Of a DNA stretch of 64,000 bases, positions 16,223 through 24,669 are shown piece by piece. The notes under the pieces were generated by a model. That model worked only from the letters and a program-made list of their open reading frames with translations. It ran no database searches and was not told where the DNA came from. The DNA is from Brumimicrobium mesophilum (lineage in GTDB: Bacteria; Bacteroidota; Bacteroidia; Flavobacteriales_D; Crocinitomicaceae), in contig NZ_PVSS01000006.1 in assembly GCF_003025005.1 (NCBI RefSeq), forward strand, positions 204,658-268,657. Reading direction: 5' to 3'. The position numbers and the translations under genes were made by a program. Each line of letters begins with the position of its first letter. Position 1 is the stretch's first letter.

Positions 16223-16630
16223 TTATGTGTTGATTTCAAATTCTTTTTCACCTTTAGTGAAATTAACAATCCAAGTAGAAATTAAGAATGATGAACAATA
16301 AAACATTGTAAATTCGTTTGCAAGAGCTCCATTTATTAATTTGAATGTTATTAAGATCCCTAGAACACCTGCAATTGATAAAATGCCTTTGGTAAGATAT
16401 GAAGACATTATTTTCTTTGTCAAGAATTTAAAAAGCAAAACGTAAAGTACAAGCCAAGGGAGGGAAAAAAGCACACCAAAGAAAATGAATACTGGCAAAT
16501 ATTGGAAATCAACCCATCCAAAACCTTCATTGAATAATATATGATAAATTAACCATAATAAAGGTCCAGTACATACAGTAAGTGACCATGCATTAAATGG
16601 ATAGTTTTTGGATATATTTTTTTCTTTCAT
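16223..16630 (-). CDS. Four-helix integral membrane protein
   Basis: 135 residues with four hydrophobic segments (WSLTVCTGPLLWLIYHILF, YLPVFIFFGVLFSLPWLVL, GILSIAGVLGILITFKLI, FYCSSFLISTWIVNF). No family recognised. It follows the 227-residue secreted protein gene after only 5 bases, so the two are almost certainly one operon. Inner membrane; function unknown. Confidence 0.75.
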   Translation of the reverse strand: MKEKNISKNYPFNAWSLTVCTGPLLWLIYHILFNEGFGWVDFQYLPVFIFFGVLFSLPWLVLYVLLFKFLTKKIMSSYLTKGILSIAGVLGILITFKLINGALANEFTMFYCSSFLISTWIVNFTKGEKEFEINT

Positions 16631-16635
16631 TTAAT

Positions 16636-17307
16636 TTACTTACAACTCCCATCCATACTAGTGATTTCCCCTTGAATTCGGGATTTATTGTTTAATTCTA
16701 ATTGATGCGATTCTAATTTAAAAATTTCAGAAGAAAAACAGATTCTATTCATATCACATCCGAATTCTTTTAGTTTATTTTCAAAAAACTTCATTCTTTC
16801 TTCAGCTGTTTTTATCCTTTCATTAGGATGAATTGACTGAGTAAACTTTAAACACATTAAAGGATATTCATCCATTAAATCTTTAAACCATCCTATTTCA
16901 ATATTCGAAAAGCTATCAATGACATTCATTTCATAGTAGGCGCTATTGTCGAATTTATCATATCTATAACTAGTCAGTTGAATATCTATGAAGTATTCAA
17001 CATTAATTGTAGTATCAGTAGCTTCTCGAAATATATCCAAGGTAGCTTCGTGAAAGTCATTGTGATGGTAACTGGAGGAATATTCTAATTTAGGTTTAAA
17101 TTCAATTTTGAAACTATAATTCCCTAATGAATCCGTAAAAGTTGAGTCAATGGCTATATCATTTTCATAGATAACGACTTTTACATTTGGAAATGGTGCA
17201 TTTTCCTTGCTTGTAATGGTACCTGAAAATGGACCAGTATATGATTGGGCGTAAAATTGATTATAAAAGAAAATGAATAAAAAAAGAGTGAGTGCTGATG
17301 TTTTCAT
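16636..17307 (-). CDS. Secreted protein with carboxypeptidase-regulatory-like domain
   Basis: About 223 residues from the ATG at 17307 (MKTSALTLFLFIFFYNQFYAQ, signal peptide); the frame extends four codons upstream to 17319. The mature N-terminus GPFSGTITSKENAPFPNVKVVIYEN then DSTFTDSLGNYSFKI is a CarboxypepD_reg-like beta-sandwich, as found in many Bacteroidota surface proteins. The C-terminal half (about 130-223) is helical with four cysteines and is not recognised. It is the first gene of a pair with the four-helix membrane protein. Role in envelope inferred, otherwise unknown. Confidence 0.75.
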   Translation of the reverse strand: MKTSALTLFLFIFFYNQFYAQSYTGPFSGTITSKENAPFPNVKVVIYENDIAIDSTFTDSLGNYSFKIEFKPKLEYSSSYHHNDFHEATLDIFREATDTTINVEYFIDIQLTSYRYDKFDNSAYYEMNVIDSFSNIEIGWFKDLMDEYPLMCLKFTQSIHPNERIKTAEERMKFFENKLKEFGCDMNRICFSSEIFKLESHQLELNNKSRIQGEITSMDGSCK

Positions 17308-17360
17308 TTTAGTAATCAAGTCTTGGTTTTACAATAGCATTTAAAAAATTAATTCTACAT

Positions 17361-17391
17361 TAAAACGGCAACACTTATTAAGTATTGCCGC
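17361..17391 (-). terminator. Terminator after cyanophycin synthetase gene
   Basis: On the minus strand CGGCAATACTT pairs with AAGTGTTGCCG (one wobble) around a 3-base loop, followed by TTTTA. It begins about 30 bases beyond the cphA stop codon. Confidence 0.8.
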
Positions 17392-17422
17392 ATATCATTC
17401 TGAGCATATAATCTTATTAATT

Positions 17423-20038
17423 TTAGCCTTTCAGTTCGCTGTCTCTCAACTGCGCAACAAGTTCTAATGCTTCTGGAATCACATCACTGCTAATGACAAT
17501 TAATGAACCATCTTTTGCGTTTTCCACAGCGTGAATAATAGCATCTTTTTCTGATGGAATAATTGCTGTTTCCATATTTGAATTTTCTTGGTTAATTCCT
17601 TCAAGAACCATTTCGATAATTTGATTTTCAGTTTTTCCACGTAGATTTTTGTCTTGTCGAATAATGATTTTATCAAACATCGTTGCAGCAACGCTCCCAA
17701 TTTCTCTGTTGTCCTCCAAACGTCTGTCACCAATTCCAGATATAATACCCACTTTTTCACTTGAATCAAATGAATCTACGAATTGTTTTAATGCACGCAT
17801 TCCGGCTGGATTGTGAGCGTAATCAAGTAGAACATTGAATTTCTTAAATTCGAAAAGGTTTAATCTACCTGGTGTTTGAGTTGGCGAAGGAATGAAAGTT
17901 TCCAAGGCTGCTTTTGTATCTTCAATGCTAAACCCTTGAATATTCGCAGCTAAAATTGCAGGTAAAACATTCATGATCATAAATTCTGCTTTTCCTCCGT
18001 AAGTCAAAGGAATATTTTCAGCCTTCATGATACGCATTTTCCATTCTCCTCTACAAAGTGTAACATAACCGTTTTCATAAATGGCTGTAATTCCACCACG
18101 TTTTTGAAGGGCTTTAATGTGACTATTGTTTTCGTTCATTGAAAACAAAGCCAAATTACAAGTGATATTTTTACGCATATCATACACCAAAGGATCATCG
18201 GCATTCAAAATAGCGTAGCCAGATGGTAAGACAGTTTCCGGAATAACTCCTTTCACTTTCGCCAATTGTTCAATTGTATGAATACCTTTCAAACCAAGGT
18301 GGTCAGCAGCAACATTCGTTACAATTCCGATGTCACACTTCTTGAATCCTAGACCAGCACGAAGTAAACCACCACGTGCACATTCTAATACAGCGAAGTT
18401 TACGGTTGGATCTTTGAGAACGAATTCTGCGCTGGAAGGACCAGTACAGTCACCCGTCATTAAAAGTCTGTTTTGAATATAAACTCCGTCACTGGTTGAG
18501 TATCCTACACGTTTTCCGTTCATTTTTGCAATATGCGCAATTAAACGGGTTGTGGTTGTTTTTCCATTTGTTCCTGTAATAGCAATAATTGGAATTCGAC
18601 CTGTTGCTCCTTGTGGAAATAACTTGTCGATTACTGGAGCTGCTACATTTCGTGCTAAACCTTTGGAAGGAGCTAGGTGCATTCTGAAGCCAGGACCTGC
18701 ATTTACTTCTAATACCGCTCCACCCGTAGCATCAAGTGGTTGAGAAATATCAGTTGTCATGATATCAATTCCACAAATATCTAAATCAATCAATTTAGAT
18801 ATTCTTTCGCACATTGAAATATTTGCAGGATGAACAATATCTGTTACATCTTCTGAAGTTCCTCCAGTCGAAAGGTTTGCAGTATCCTTTAAAATTAACA
18901 TTTCGCCTTCAGGAATTACACTTTCTAATGTGTAACCTGCTGCTTTTATAATTGTTTTTGTAAGTTCATTTGTGGTGATTTTGGTCAGAACATTTTCATG
19001 TCCATAACCTCTTCGGGGATCAGCATTAACTTCATCAATTAATTGTTGTACGTTTTGTTTTCCATCTCCGATAACATGAGCAGGTGAACGCAATGCTGCG
19101 GCAACAAGTTTGTTATTTATTACTAGAATACGATAATCAACGCCAGTAATGAATTTTTCAACAATTACTGACCGTGATACTTCTTTGGCCGCATTAAAGG
19201 CTACTAAAGCTTCTTCATAATTTTGGATATTTACTGTAATTCCTCTTCCATGATTTCCATCAATAGGTTTAATTACTAAAGGAAACCTTACATAATCACA
19301 TGTTTCTTTTAATGATGATTCCTTCCTAATGATTTCACCTCTTGGAACGGGAACTTCAGCTTGTTCGAGAATATACTTTGTGTCTTCTTTATCGCAAGCC
19401 AATTCAACTCCAATACTACTTGTTTCGCTGGTAACCGTTGCTTGAATTCGTTTCTGATTAGCGCCATAACCCAATTGACAAAGAGAATATTTGTTCAATC
19501 TGATCCAAGGAATATTTCTTGCTTCGGCTTCTTCGATAATAGACCCTGTGCTTGGTCCAAGTCTCACAGCTTCGCGCAATTCGCGCATTTCTTGAATATC
19601 AGCTTCTAAATCATACGCTTCACCACTTATTAATGCTTCGCAAATCGCAACAGAACTTTTGGCAGCGAAACGCCCAACTTCCTCTTCCATGTAATTAAAA
19701 ACCACATTATATACCCCTTCTTCACCATAACCACGTGTTCTTCCAAAGCCTACATTCATCCCTGCAAGAGTTTGAATTTCAAGGGCGATATGTTCAATAA
19801 CGTGTCCCATCCAAGTCCCTTCGTCAACACGTTGAAAGAATCCTCCTGCAGTTCCTATAGAACAACGATGACTATACATGTCAGGAAACATGGATTCTAA
19901 CCTTTCACGAAAACCTTCTACTTTGTTGGTAGGTTTTTGTTCCATATCTTCTAGGTCGAGAACCATAACTATTAATTTATGACGACGAATTGACCAATAA
20001 TTTGGTCCGCGCATAGCATTTATACTGCGTATATTCAT
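17423..20038 (-). CDS. cphA: Cyanophycin synthetase
   Basis: 871 residues, the normal CphA1 length. Domains in order: N-terminal domain (1-160, with HVIEHIALEIQTLAG and GFGRTRGYGE), ATP-grasp domain (about 215-470, with FPLVIKPIDGNHGRGITVNI and EVNAGPGFRMHLAPSKG) and Mur-ligase-like domain (about 480-871, P-loop GTNGKTTTTR at 489-498, DYAHNPAGM, ISGIGDRR). CphA adds Asp to the backbone and Arg to each Asp side chain using ATP, making the insoluble reserve polymer cyanophycin in the cytoplasm. All three domains and key motifs are intact, so it should be active. It is transcribed away from the cyanophycinase gene across a 108-base divergent region and ends in a good terminator. Confidence 0.97.
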   Translation of the reverse strand: MNIRSINAMRGPNYWSIRRHKLIVMVLDLEDMEQKPTNKVEGFRERLESMFPDMYSHRCSIGTAGGFFQRVDEGTWMGHVIEHIALEIQTLAGMNVGFGRTRGYGEEGVYNVVFNYMEEEVGRFAAKSSVAICEALISGEAYDLEADIQEMRELREAVRLGPSTGSIIEEAEARNIPWIRLNKYSLCQLGYGANQKRIQATVTSETSSIGVELACDKEDTKYILEQAEVPVPRGEIIRKESSLKETCDYVRFPLVIKPIDGNHGRGITVNIQNYEEALVAFNAAKEVSRSVIVEKFITGVDYRILVINNKLVAAALRSPAHVIGDGKQNVQQLIDEVNADPRRGYGHENVLTKITTNELTKTIIKAAGYTLESVIPEGEMLILKDTANLSTGGTSEDVTDIVHPANISMCERISKLIDLDICGIDIMTTDISQPLDATGGAVLEVNAGPGFRMHLAPSKGLARNVAAPVIDKLFPQGATGRIPIIAITGTNGKTTTTRLIAHIAKMNGKRVGYSTSDGVYIQNRLLMTGDCTGPSSAEFVLKDPTVNFAVLECARGGLLRAGLGFKKCDIGIVTNVAADHLGLKGIHTIEQLAKVKGVIPETVLPSGYAILNADDPLVYDMRKNITCNLALFSMNENNSHIKALQKRGGITAIYENGYVTLCRGEWKMRIMKAENIPLTYGGKAEFMIMNVLPAILAANIQGFSIEDTKAALETFIPSPTQTPGRLNLFEFKKFNVLLDYAHNPAGMRALKQFVDSFDSSEKVGIISGIGDRRLEDNREIGSVAATMFDKIIIRQDKNLRGKTENQIIEMVLEGINQENSNMETAIIPSEKDAIIHAVENAKDGSLIVISSDVIPEALELVAQLRDSELKG

Positions 20039-20094
20039 AAGTGTAATTTTAGTATTTTATCGAAGATTTGTTAAGTATTTCTTAAATATATGGT

Positions 20095-20122
20095 TTTGAT
20101 TGAATAAATACATCTATTTTTG
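20095..20122 (+). promoter_or_regulatory. Candidate promoter of the cyanophycinase gene
   Basis: TATTTTTG at 20115-20122 matches the Bacteroidota -7 element TAnnTTTG exactly, and TTTG at 20095-20098 lies 16 bases upstream (a little shorter than the usual 19). The ATG is 25 bases downstream at 20147. It lies in the divergent cphA/cphB region, so both genes could share control. Confidence 0.5.
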
Positions 20123-20146
20123 ACCTTTTGTAAAATATTTTTTTGA

Positions 20147-21019
20147 ATGGACGATAGTTGCGTTAAGGGTATTCTTATTCCAATTGGTGGAAATGAAGAT
20201 AAAGGCAGTAGAAATGAACTAGAAGAGGCTTATAGTTTTGATTTTGTGGGTGATGGAATACTTTCTCACGTTGTTAAACAAGCAGGAGGATTAGAGGCTA
20301 AAATAGTTGTTATTCCCGCTGCATCAAGCATTCCTGAGGAAGTTGCTCAGAATTATATTGATGCTTTCGAAAAATTAGGATGTACTAACATTCATATTCT
20401 TCACATTTTAAAGAAAGAAGATTCTGAGAATCCTATAAACATTGAGTTAATTCAATCTGCCAACGCAGTGATGTTTTCTGGTGGTAATCAATCTAAGATT
20501 ACCAAAAAGATGTTGGGAACAACAATTCACCGTGTGATGCTGGATAAATTTATAAATGAGCCATTTGTAATCGCTGGGACAAGTGCCGGAGCAATGGTTA
20601 TGTCGCATCAAATGATCGCTGGTGGAACAAATAAAGATTCTTTTAGAAAAGGGGTAGTGGATATGGGGAAAGGATTAGGTTTCATTCCTGAATTGATTAT
20701 TGACTCCCATTTTATTCGTCGCGGTAGATTTGGAAGATTGACTGAAGCGGTGGCAAAATTCCCAGATTTAATTGGTGTTGGTTTAGCTGAAGATACCGGG
20801 ATTATTATTAGAAATAAACGCGAATTTCAAGTTATTGGTTCGGGTATGGCAATAGTTTTTGACTTAAGAGAAGCAACCCACAATTACCATGAAATTTTAG
20901 AATTTAATACACCAATGACTGTTGTAGGAATGAAAACTCATGTATTATCTAACGGTGATAGATTCGAAATTGATACAAGAACGATTAAGGTTTTGCCGAT
21001 GAATGAAGCTTTTGTTTAG
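20147..21019 (+). CDS. cphB: Cyanophycinase
   Basis: 290 residues, the usual size for peptidase family S51 cyanophycinase. The nucleophile is Ser146 in IAGTSAGAMVMS; GGNEDKG at the N-terminus, VIPAASSIPEE, FSGGNQSKI and IDSHFIRRGRFGRL are the other conserved blocks, the last two forming the acid/base and substrate groove. It is an exopeptidase that cuts cyanophycin to beta-Asp-Arg dipeptides in the cytoplasm. Divergent from cphA and followed on the opposite strand by an isoaspartyl dipeptidase, so the three genes form a complete synthesis and breakdown module. Confidence 0.97.
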   Translation: MDDSCVKGILIPIGGNEDKGSRNELEEAYSFDFVGDGILSHVVKQAGGLEAKIVVIPAASSIPEEVAQNYIDAFEKLGCTNIHILHILKKEDSENPINIELIQSANAVMFSGGNQSKITKKMLGTTIHRVMLDKFINEPFVIAGTSAGAMVMSHQMIAGGTNKDSFRKGVVDMGKGLGFIPELIIDSHFIRRGRFGRLTEAVAKFPDLIGVGLAEDTGIIIRNKREFQVIGSGMAIVFDLREATHNYHEILEFNTPMTVVGMKTHVLSNGDRFEIDTRTIKVLPMNEAFV

Positions 21020-21110
21020 AGCTGGTGTAATTTTGTAATGTTTTCGGATTTTTACCTTGTGCCTTCGGCGAGATTAATCAACGAATCAAATAATACTTTA
21101 ATAATGGAAA

Positions 21111-21137
21111 GGACGATTTGCAAATCGTCCCTACATT
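21111..21137. repeat. 27-bp palindromic repeat, copy 2
   Basis: Identical over 27 bases to the element at 12081-12107 (20-base perfect palindrome plus CTACATT). It lies in the gap between the convergent cyanophycinase and isoaspartyl peptidase genes and might also act as a transcription end point. Confidence 0.8.
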
Positions 21138-21224
21138 ATATCTTCGATTTATGTTTTACTATTTAAATCATCGAATCTTAAATATATCATCCCATTAACA
21201 ATTAAATAATTCTAAAACAAAACC

Positions 21225-22151
21225 TTACCCATAAATCAATACCTCTTTTCTGCCATCTGAATCTCTACATCCTCTGTACATTCCTTCAGTGTTGAAAGGC
21301 ATTGCGATATCGCCTTTTGCATTTACAGCAATTAATCCACCATCTCCACCAATCTTGAGGATTCTATTGTTGATGACTTCGTTGGCTGCTTTTTCTAAAG
21401 AGTAGTTCTTGTGTTCAATTAAACATGCGACATCATACGCAACAACTCCACGAATGAAGAATTCACCACTACCAGTGCAGGAAATTGCGCAAGTTGCGTT
21501 GTTGGCATAGTTTCCGGCACCCACCATTGGACTATCACCAATTCTACCAAATTTCTTGTTGGTCATTCCACCAGTGCTAGTGGCAGCAGCGATATTTCCA
21601 TTTTTATCACAGGCTACTGCCCCCACAGTTCCAAATTTTGAATCTTTAGATTTTGAATGATCCAATTGAAAATCATCTGTGTCTTTTATTTCTAGCCATT
21701 GTTTGTGACGGAGTTCGTCATAAAAGTAGGAGTCAAGTTCTGTTGTGTAGCCGTTCATTTTGGCAAATGTCATAGCTCCATTGCCTGCCAAGAAAACGTG
21801 TTCGCTTTTTTCCATTATGTCACGCGCAAGGCTAATGGGATTTTTAATTCCAGAAATTAAAGAAACTGCACCTGCATTTAAATCTTTACCTTCCATAATA
21901 GACGCGTCCATTTCATGTGTTTCATCGGCAGTGAATACACTTCCTTTTCCGGCATTAAAAAGAGGAGAGTCTTCTAAAATATTGACAGCGGTTTCTACAG
22001 CATCAACAGATGATTTTCCGTTTTCAAGTGCGGAGTATCCCGCGTCAAGTGCCTTTTCTAGATCCGCTTTATATCTTAACTCTAATTCTGGAGTCATCAT
22101 ACCTTTTACGAGTGTACCAGCACCTCCGTGAATTGCTATGGAAAATTTCAT
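21225..22151 (-). CDS. iaaA: Isoaspartyl peptidase / plant-type L-asparaginase
   Basis: 308 residues, an Ntn-hydrolase made as a precursor that cleaves itself before Thr175 in SKFGTVGAVACD, producing alpha and beta subunits. Other family blocks are present: IHGGAGT at the start, FNAGKGSVFT, HEMDASIMEG, STGGMTNKKFGRIGDSPMVG and GSGEFFIRG. The family cleaves isoaspartyl dipeptides and asparagine. Beside cphA and cphB it very probably hydrolyses the beta-Asp-Arg released from cyanophycin to free Asp and Arg. No signal peptide, so cytoplasmic. It is on the cphA strand but about 1.2 kb upstream of it, with cphB between. Confidence 0.93.
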   Translation of the reverse strand: MKFSIAIHGGAGTLVKGMMTPELELRYKADLEKALDAGYSALENGKSSVDAVETAVNILEDSPLFNAGKGSVFTADETHEMDASIMEGKDLNAGAVSLISGIKNPISLARDIMEKSEHVFLAGNGAMTFAKMNGYTTELDSYFYDELRHKQWLEIKDTDDFQLDHSKSKDSKFGTVGAVACDKNGNIAAATSTGGMTNKKFGRIGDSPMVGAGNYANNATCAISCTGSGEFFIRGVVAYDVACLIEHKNYSLEKAANEVINNRILKIGGDGGLIAVNAKGDIAMPFNTEGMYRGCRDSDGRKEVLIYG

Positions 22152-22252
22152 TTGTAGAATTTATGTTATTGTATAACAAAGTTAGGAAATCGATCGAAAG
22201 TATTAGAGATCATTTCCGAAAATTAGTTGCTAAATTAAAGGCATTGAAAACA

Positions 22253-23335
22253 TCAATCTTGACTTTCATTTGAATTGTCTTCATTGCGTAAGTCATCAAT
22301 TTTCTCATATTTTACTTGCCTGTTTTGCCAGCGGTCACGTGCATATTTCTGCATATCGGGAACGGTATCTTTTTCGTCCATAATTTCCAAACCGAGCAAA
22401 GTTTCAATTATATCTTCCATAGAAACAATACCATCCACACCTCCATAGTCATCAACTATTAGTGCGATATGGTCTTTTTTCTCCAACAAACTTTCCCAAA
22501 GTGAAAAGAGAACAGTTGAATTTGGAACTTGTAGAATCGGGTGTTTTAATTCTTTTAGCCTTAAGTTTTGCTTTCCTTCAGCCAAATGTTCAAAAACTTC
22601 CTGTCTCATGACATAACCTGTGATGTCCTCAGTGTTTTCAGAATAAACAGGAATTCTTGAGAATTTTAGATATTCCTTGTCTTTCAGAAACTCTTTCAAA
22701 TTCATTTTTTCATCGGCAAAAGCCACTACAACTCTTGGAGTCATAATTTCTTTAACTTTTATATTTTTCAACCTTAAGATATTCTGAATTATTTTATTCT
22801 CTTTCTTAGAAAACAAACCTTCTTCAGTTCCAATACTCGCTAAAGCAGCTATTTCTGCTCTACTTGTAGTGCCCTCAATTTCCTTTTTAGAAAATAATTT
22901 TGTAATTAATGCAGAGATAATCACAAATGGGTAGGTAATGAAAATTGTTACTTTAATGACTTTGTAAACTGGTTTTGTCAATTTATTCCAATATTGAGCC
23001 CCAACAGTTTTTGGAATAATTTCCGTTAAAAACAAAATCAATAAAGTTAAGACTGCAGAGATAACACCAAATGCTGCTTCCCCAAATACTTTTCCCGCCT
23101 CGGCTCCAACACCTGCTGCACCTACAGTATGTGCTACAGTATTTAGGGTCAAAATAGCCGACAATGGTTTGTCGATATTCATTTTTAGATCGATAAAAGA
23201 TTTTGCCCAAACTTTTCCCTCATTTTGTTTCACAATAAGGAATGATTGAGGAGTGGAGAGCAATACCGATTCCATGATTGAACACAAAAATGAAATGAAT
23301 AAAGCAATGAATAAATAGACAAATAATGCTACCAT
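22253..23335 (-). CDS. CNNM/CorC-type transporter with CBS pair (hemolysin family protein)
   Basis: 360 residues: DUF21/CNNM membrane domain (1-170) with transmembrane segments including LFVYLFIALFISFLCSIME and GVISAVLTLLILFLTEIIPK, then a CBS-domain pair (about 190-315: VKEIMTPRVVVAFADEKM, FSRIPVYSENTEDITGYVM, IALIVDDYGGVDGIVSMEDI). No CorC/HlyC C-terminal domain is evident; the end is a short acidic tail. The family is linked to Mg2+/Co2+ efflux, with the CBS pair sensing ATP-Mg. Inner membrane. Separated by about 100 bases from the asparaginase gene on the same strand. Confidence 0.9.
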   Translation of the reverse strand: MVALFVYLFIALFISFLCSIMESVLLSTPQSFLIVKQNEGKVWAKSFIDLKMNIDKPLSAILTLNTVAHTVGAAGVGAEAGKVFGEAAFGVISAVLTLLILFLTEIIPKTVGAQYWNKLTKPVYKVIKVTIFITYPFVIISALITKLFSKKEIEGTTSRAEIAALASIGTEEGLFSKKENKIIQNILRLKNIKVKEIMTPRVVVAFADEKMNLKEFLKDKEYLKFSRIPVYSENTEDITGYVMRQEVFEHLAEGKQNLRLKELKHPILQVPNSTVLFSLWESLLEKKDHIALIVDDYGGVDGIVSMEDIIETLLGLEIMDEKDTVPDMQKYARDRWQNRQVKYEKIDDLRNEDNSNESQD

Positions 23336-23472
23336 GTTGAAATTCGAGTTTCTTTTGTTTAATAGTTTAGAATAATCTAAAAATACAAAATCTATGAAAG
23401 CAAGGACTTAAACAATGTAGATAATCTTAAATAGAAGTAATTTTTAACAGAATTAAATGTTTTAGAGTTCGC

Positions 23473-24588
23473 TTAAAAACTTCTTTCAACCATTCTTTTG
23501 GGTTCCTTTTCTACATCCATAATGATTTCGAAGTCAATGATCCCTAAAACCAAATTTTCTTTAGTGACCACATCTACTCTCCAAAAACCTGGTTTTATAT
23601 TGTTCTTGTATGTGTAACCTCGGAAACCATCATCACGACCACCAGTTATTCTGTAACTTATGTTATCTACAACTTCCCATTCCTTAGAAGTTTCGTTAAA
23701 CCATTGCCAACGGTGAAAAATTGCTTTCGATATTTTGGTGGGTGCAAAAATTGAAGTAAATACAAATACACTTTCATTTTCTTGATGGATGTATTTTATT
23801 CTGTGATCTCTCCAAAATACAAACCAATCATCTCGTTCGTAAGTCACCAAAAAATCGCCGTTTTTACGTTCTACATTATGAGCAACGATACCCGCTTCTA
23901 ATGCTAATGGAACAGGAGGGATGAGGTTGGTGAAATAAAACAAATTGATGGTTCCATACATTACAAGAATTATGGTGATCAATTTCCTGATACGAATTTC
24001 CAATCTTGTGCTCGGACTTTTCCTATAAATTATGGTGATTAGGGTTAAAGTAGTGATCAAACTCACCAACCCAGAAATTAGAAAAACAGTTGTATTCATC
24101 TGTTTTATGAAAACGGGAATCATAAAAGTGAAAAAGGTGAAGCTGACAAAAAAATAGACGCTAAACTGCAGGTATTTATTTGAAATACGTTTTTTTAGTA
24201 ACTCATTGGCGAAAAGTAAAACCAATAGAATAACAAAGAATGCTATGGTTTTCGACAAAGAAACGCTCCGTGAAAAGTAAATTACATAAGCGCTAGATAG
24301 TCCTCCAAAGAAAAATTGAATTGCTAAAGGCAAGTAAAGTTGATAAGGTTCGAAAAAGGTATTTCTCCATCTTCTGTCACCAACTCTGTTATAGAGATAT
24401 AGCGAGATGGTTAGTAAGAACATATATAAACTTAACACCGTTATGTCGTACAATCGATCAATTCTTCCGAGAGTCAGGGTGTCAAAAATAAAACCACCGA
24501 CAAAGAAAATTACTGGTGCATATTTACTATTCCTTCGAACGAACTTTCGAAAGCGGCTTTTCTTATATTTTTCTATTACTCTGCTCAT
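23473..24588 (-). CDS. Membrane protein with C-terminal DUF2914 domain
   Basis: 371 residues from the ATG at 24588 (MSRVIEKYKKSRFRKF); the frame stays open to a TTG at 24669 abutting the upstream stop, but that extension has no ordinary start. The N-terminal 250 residues carry about seven or eight transmembrane segments. The C-terminal part (about 260-365) is a DUF2914 domain: FVFTSIFAPTKISKAIFHRWQ, GGRDDGFRGYTYKNN, PGFWRVDVVTKENLVLGIIDF. DUF2914 is a beta domain thought to lie outside the inner membrane; function unknown. It follows the S41 protease gene by about 80 bases, so co-transcription is likely. Confidence 0.85.
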   Translation of the reverse strand: MSRVIEKYKKSRFRKFVRRNSKYAPVIFFVGGFIFDTLTLGRIDRLYDITVLSLYMFLLTISLYLYNRVGDRRWRNTFFEPYQLYLPLAIQFFFGGLSSAYVIYFSRSVSLSKTIAFFVILLVLLFANELLKKRISNKYLQFSVYFFVSFTFFTFMIPVFIKQMNTTVFLISGLVSLITTLTLITIIYRKSPSTRLEIRIRKLITIILVMYGTINLFYFTNLIPPVPLALEAGIVAHNVERKNGDFLVTYERDDWFVFWRDHRIKYIHQENESVFVFTSIFAPTKISKAIFHRWQWFNETSKEWEVVDNISYRITGGRDDGFRGYTYKNNIKPGFWRVDVVTKENLVLGIIDFEIIMDVEKEPKRMVERSF

Positions 24589-24669
24589 GCCTATATTGAA
24601 GTGGTTGAAAGTAGGTAAAAAGAATGTGATTGTGAGAAAACAGAAGTTGATTTTATCAGTGTTTAACAA

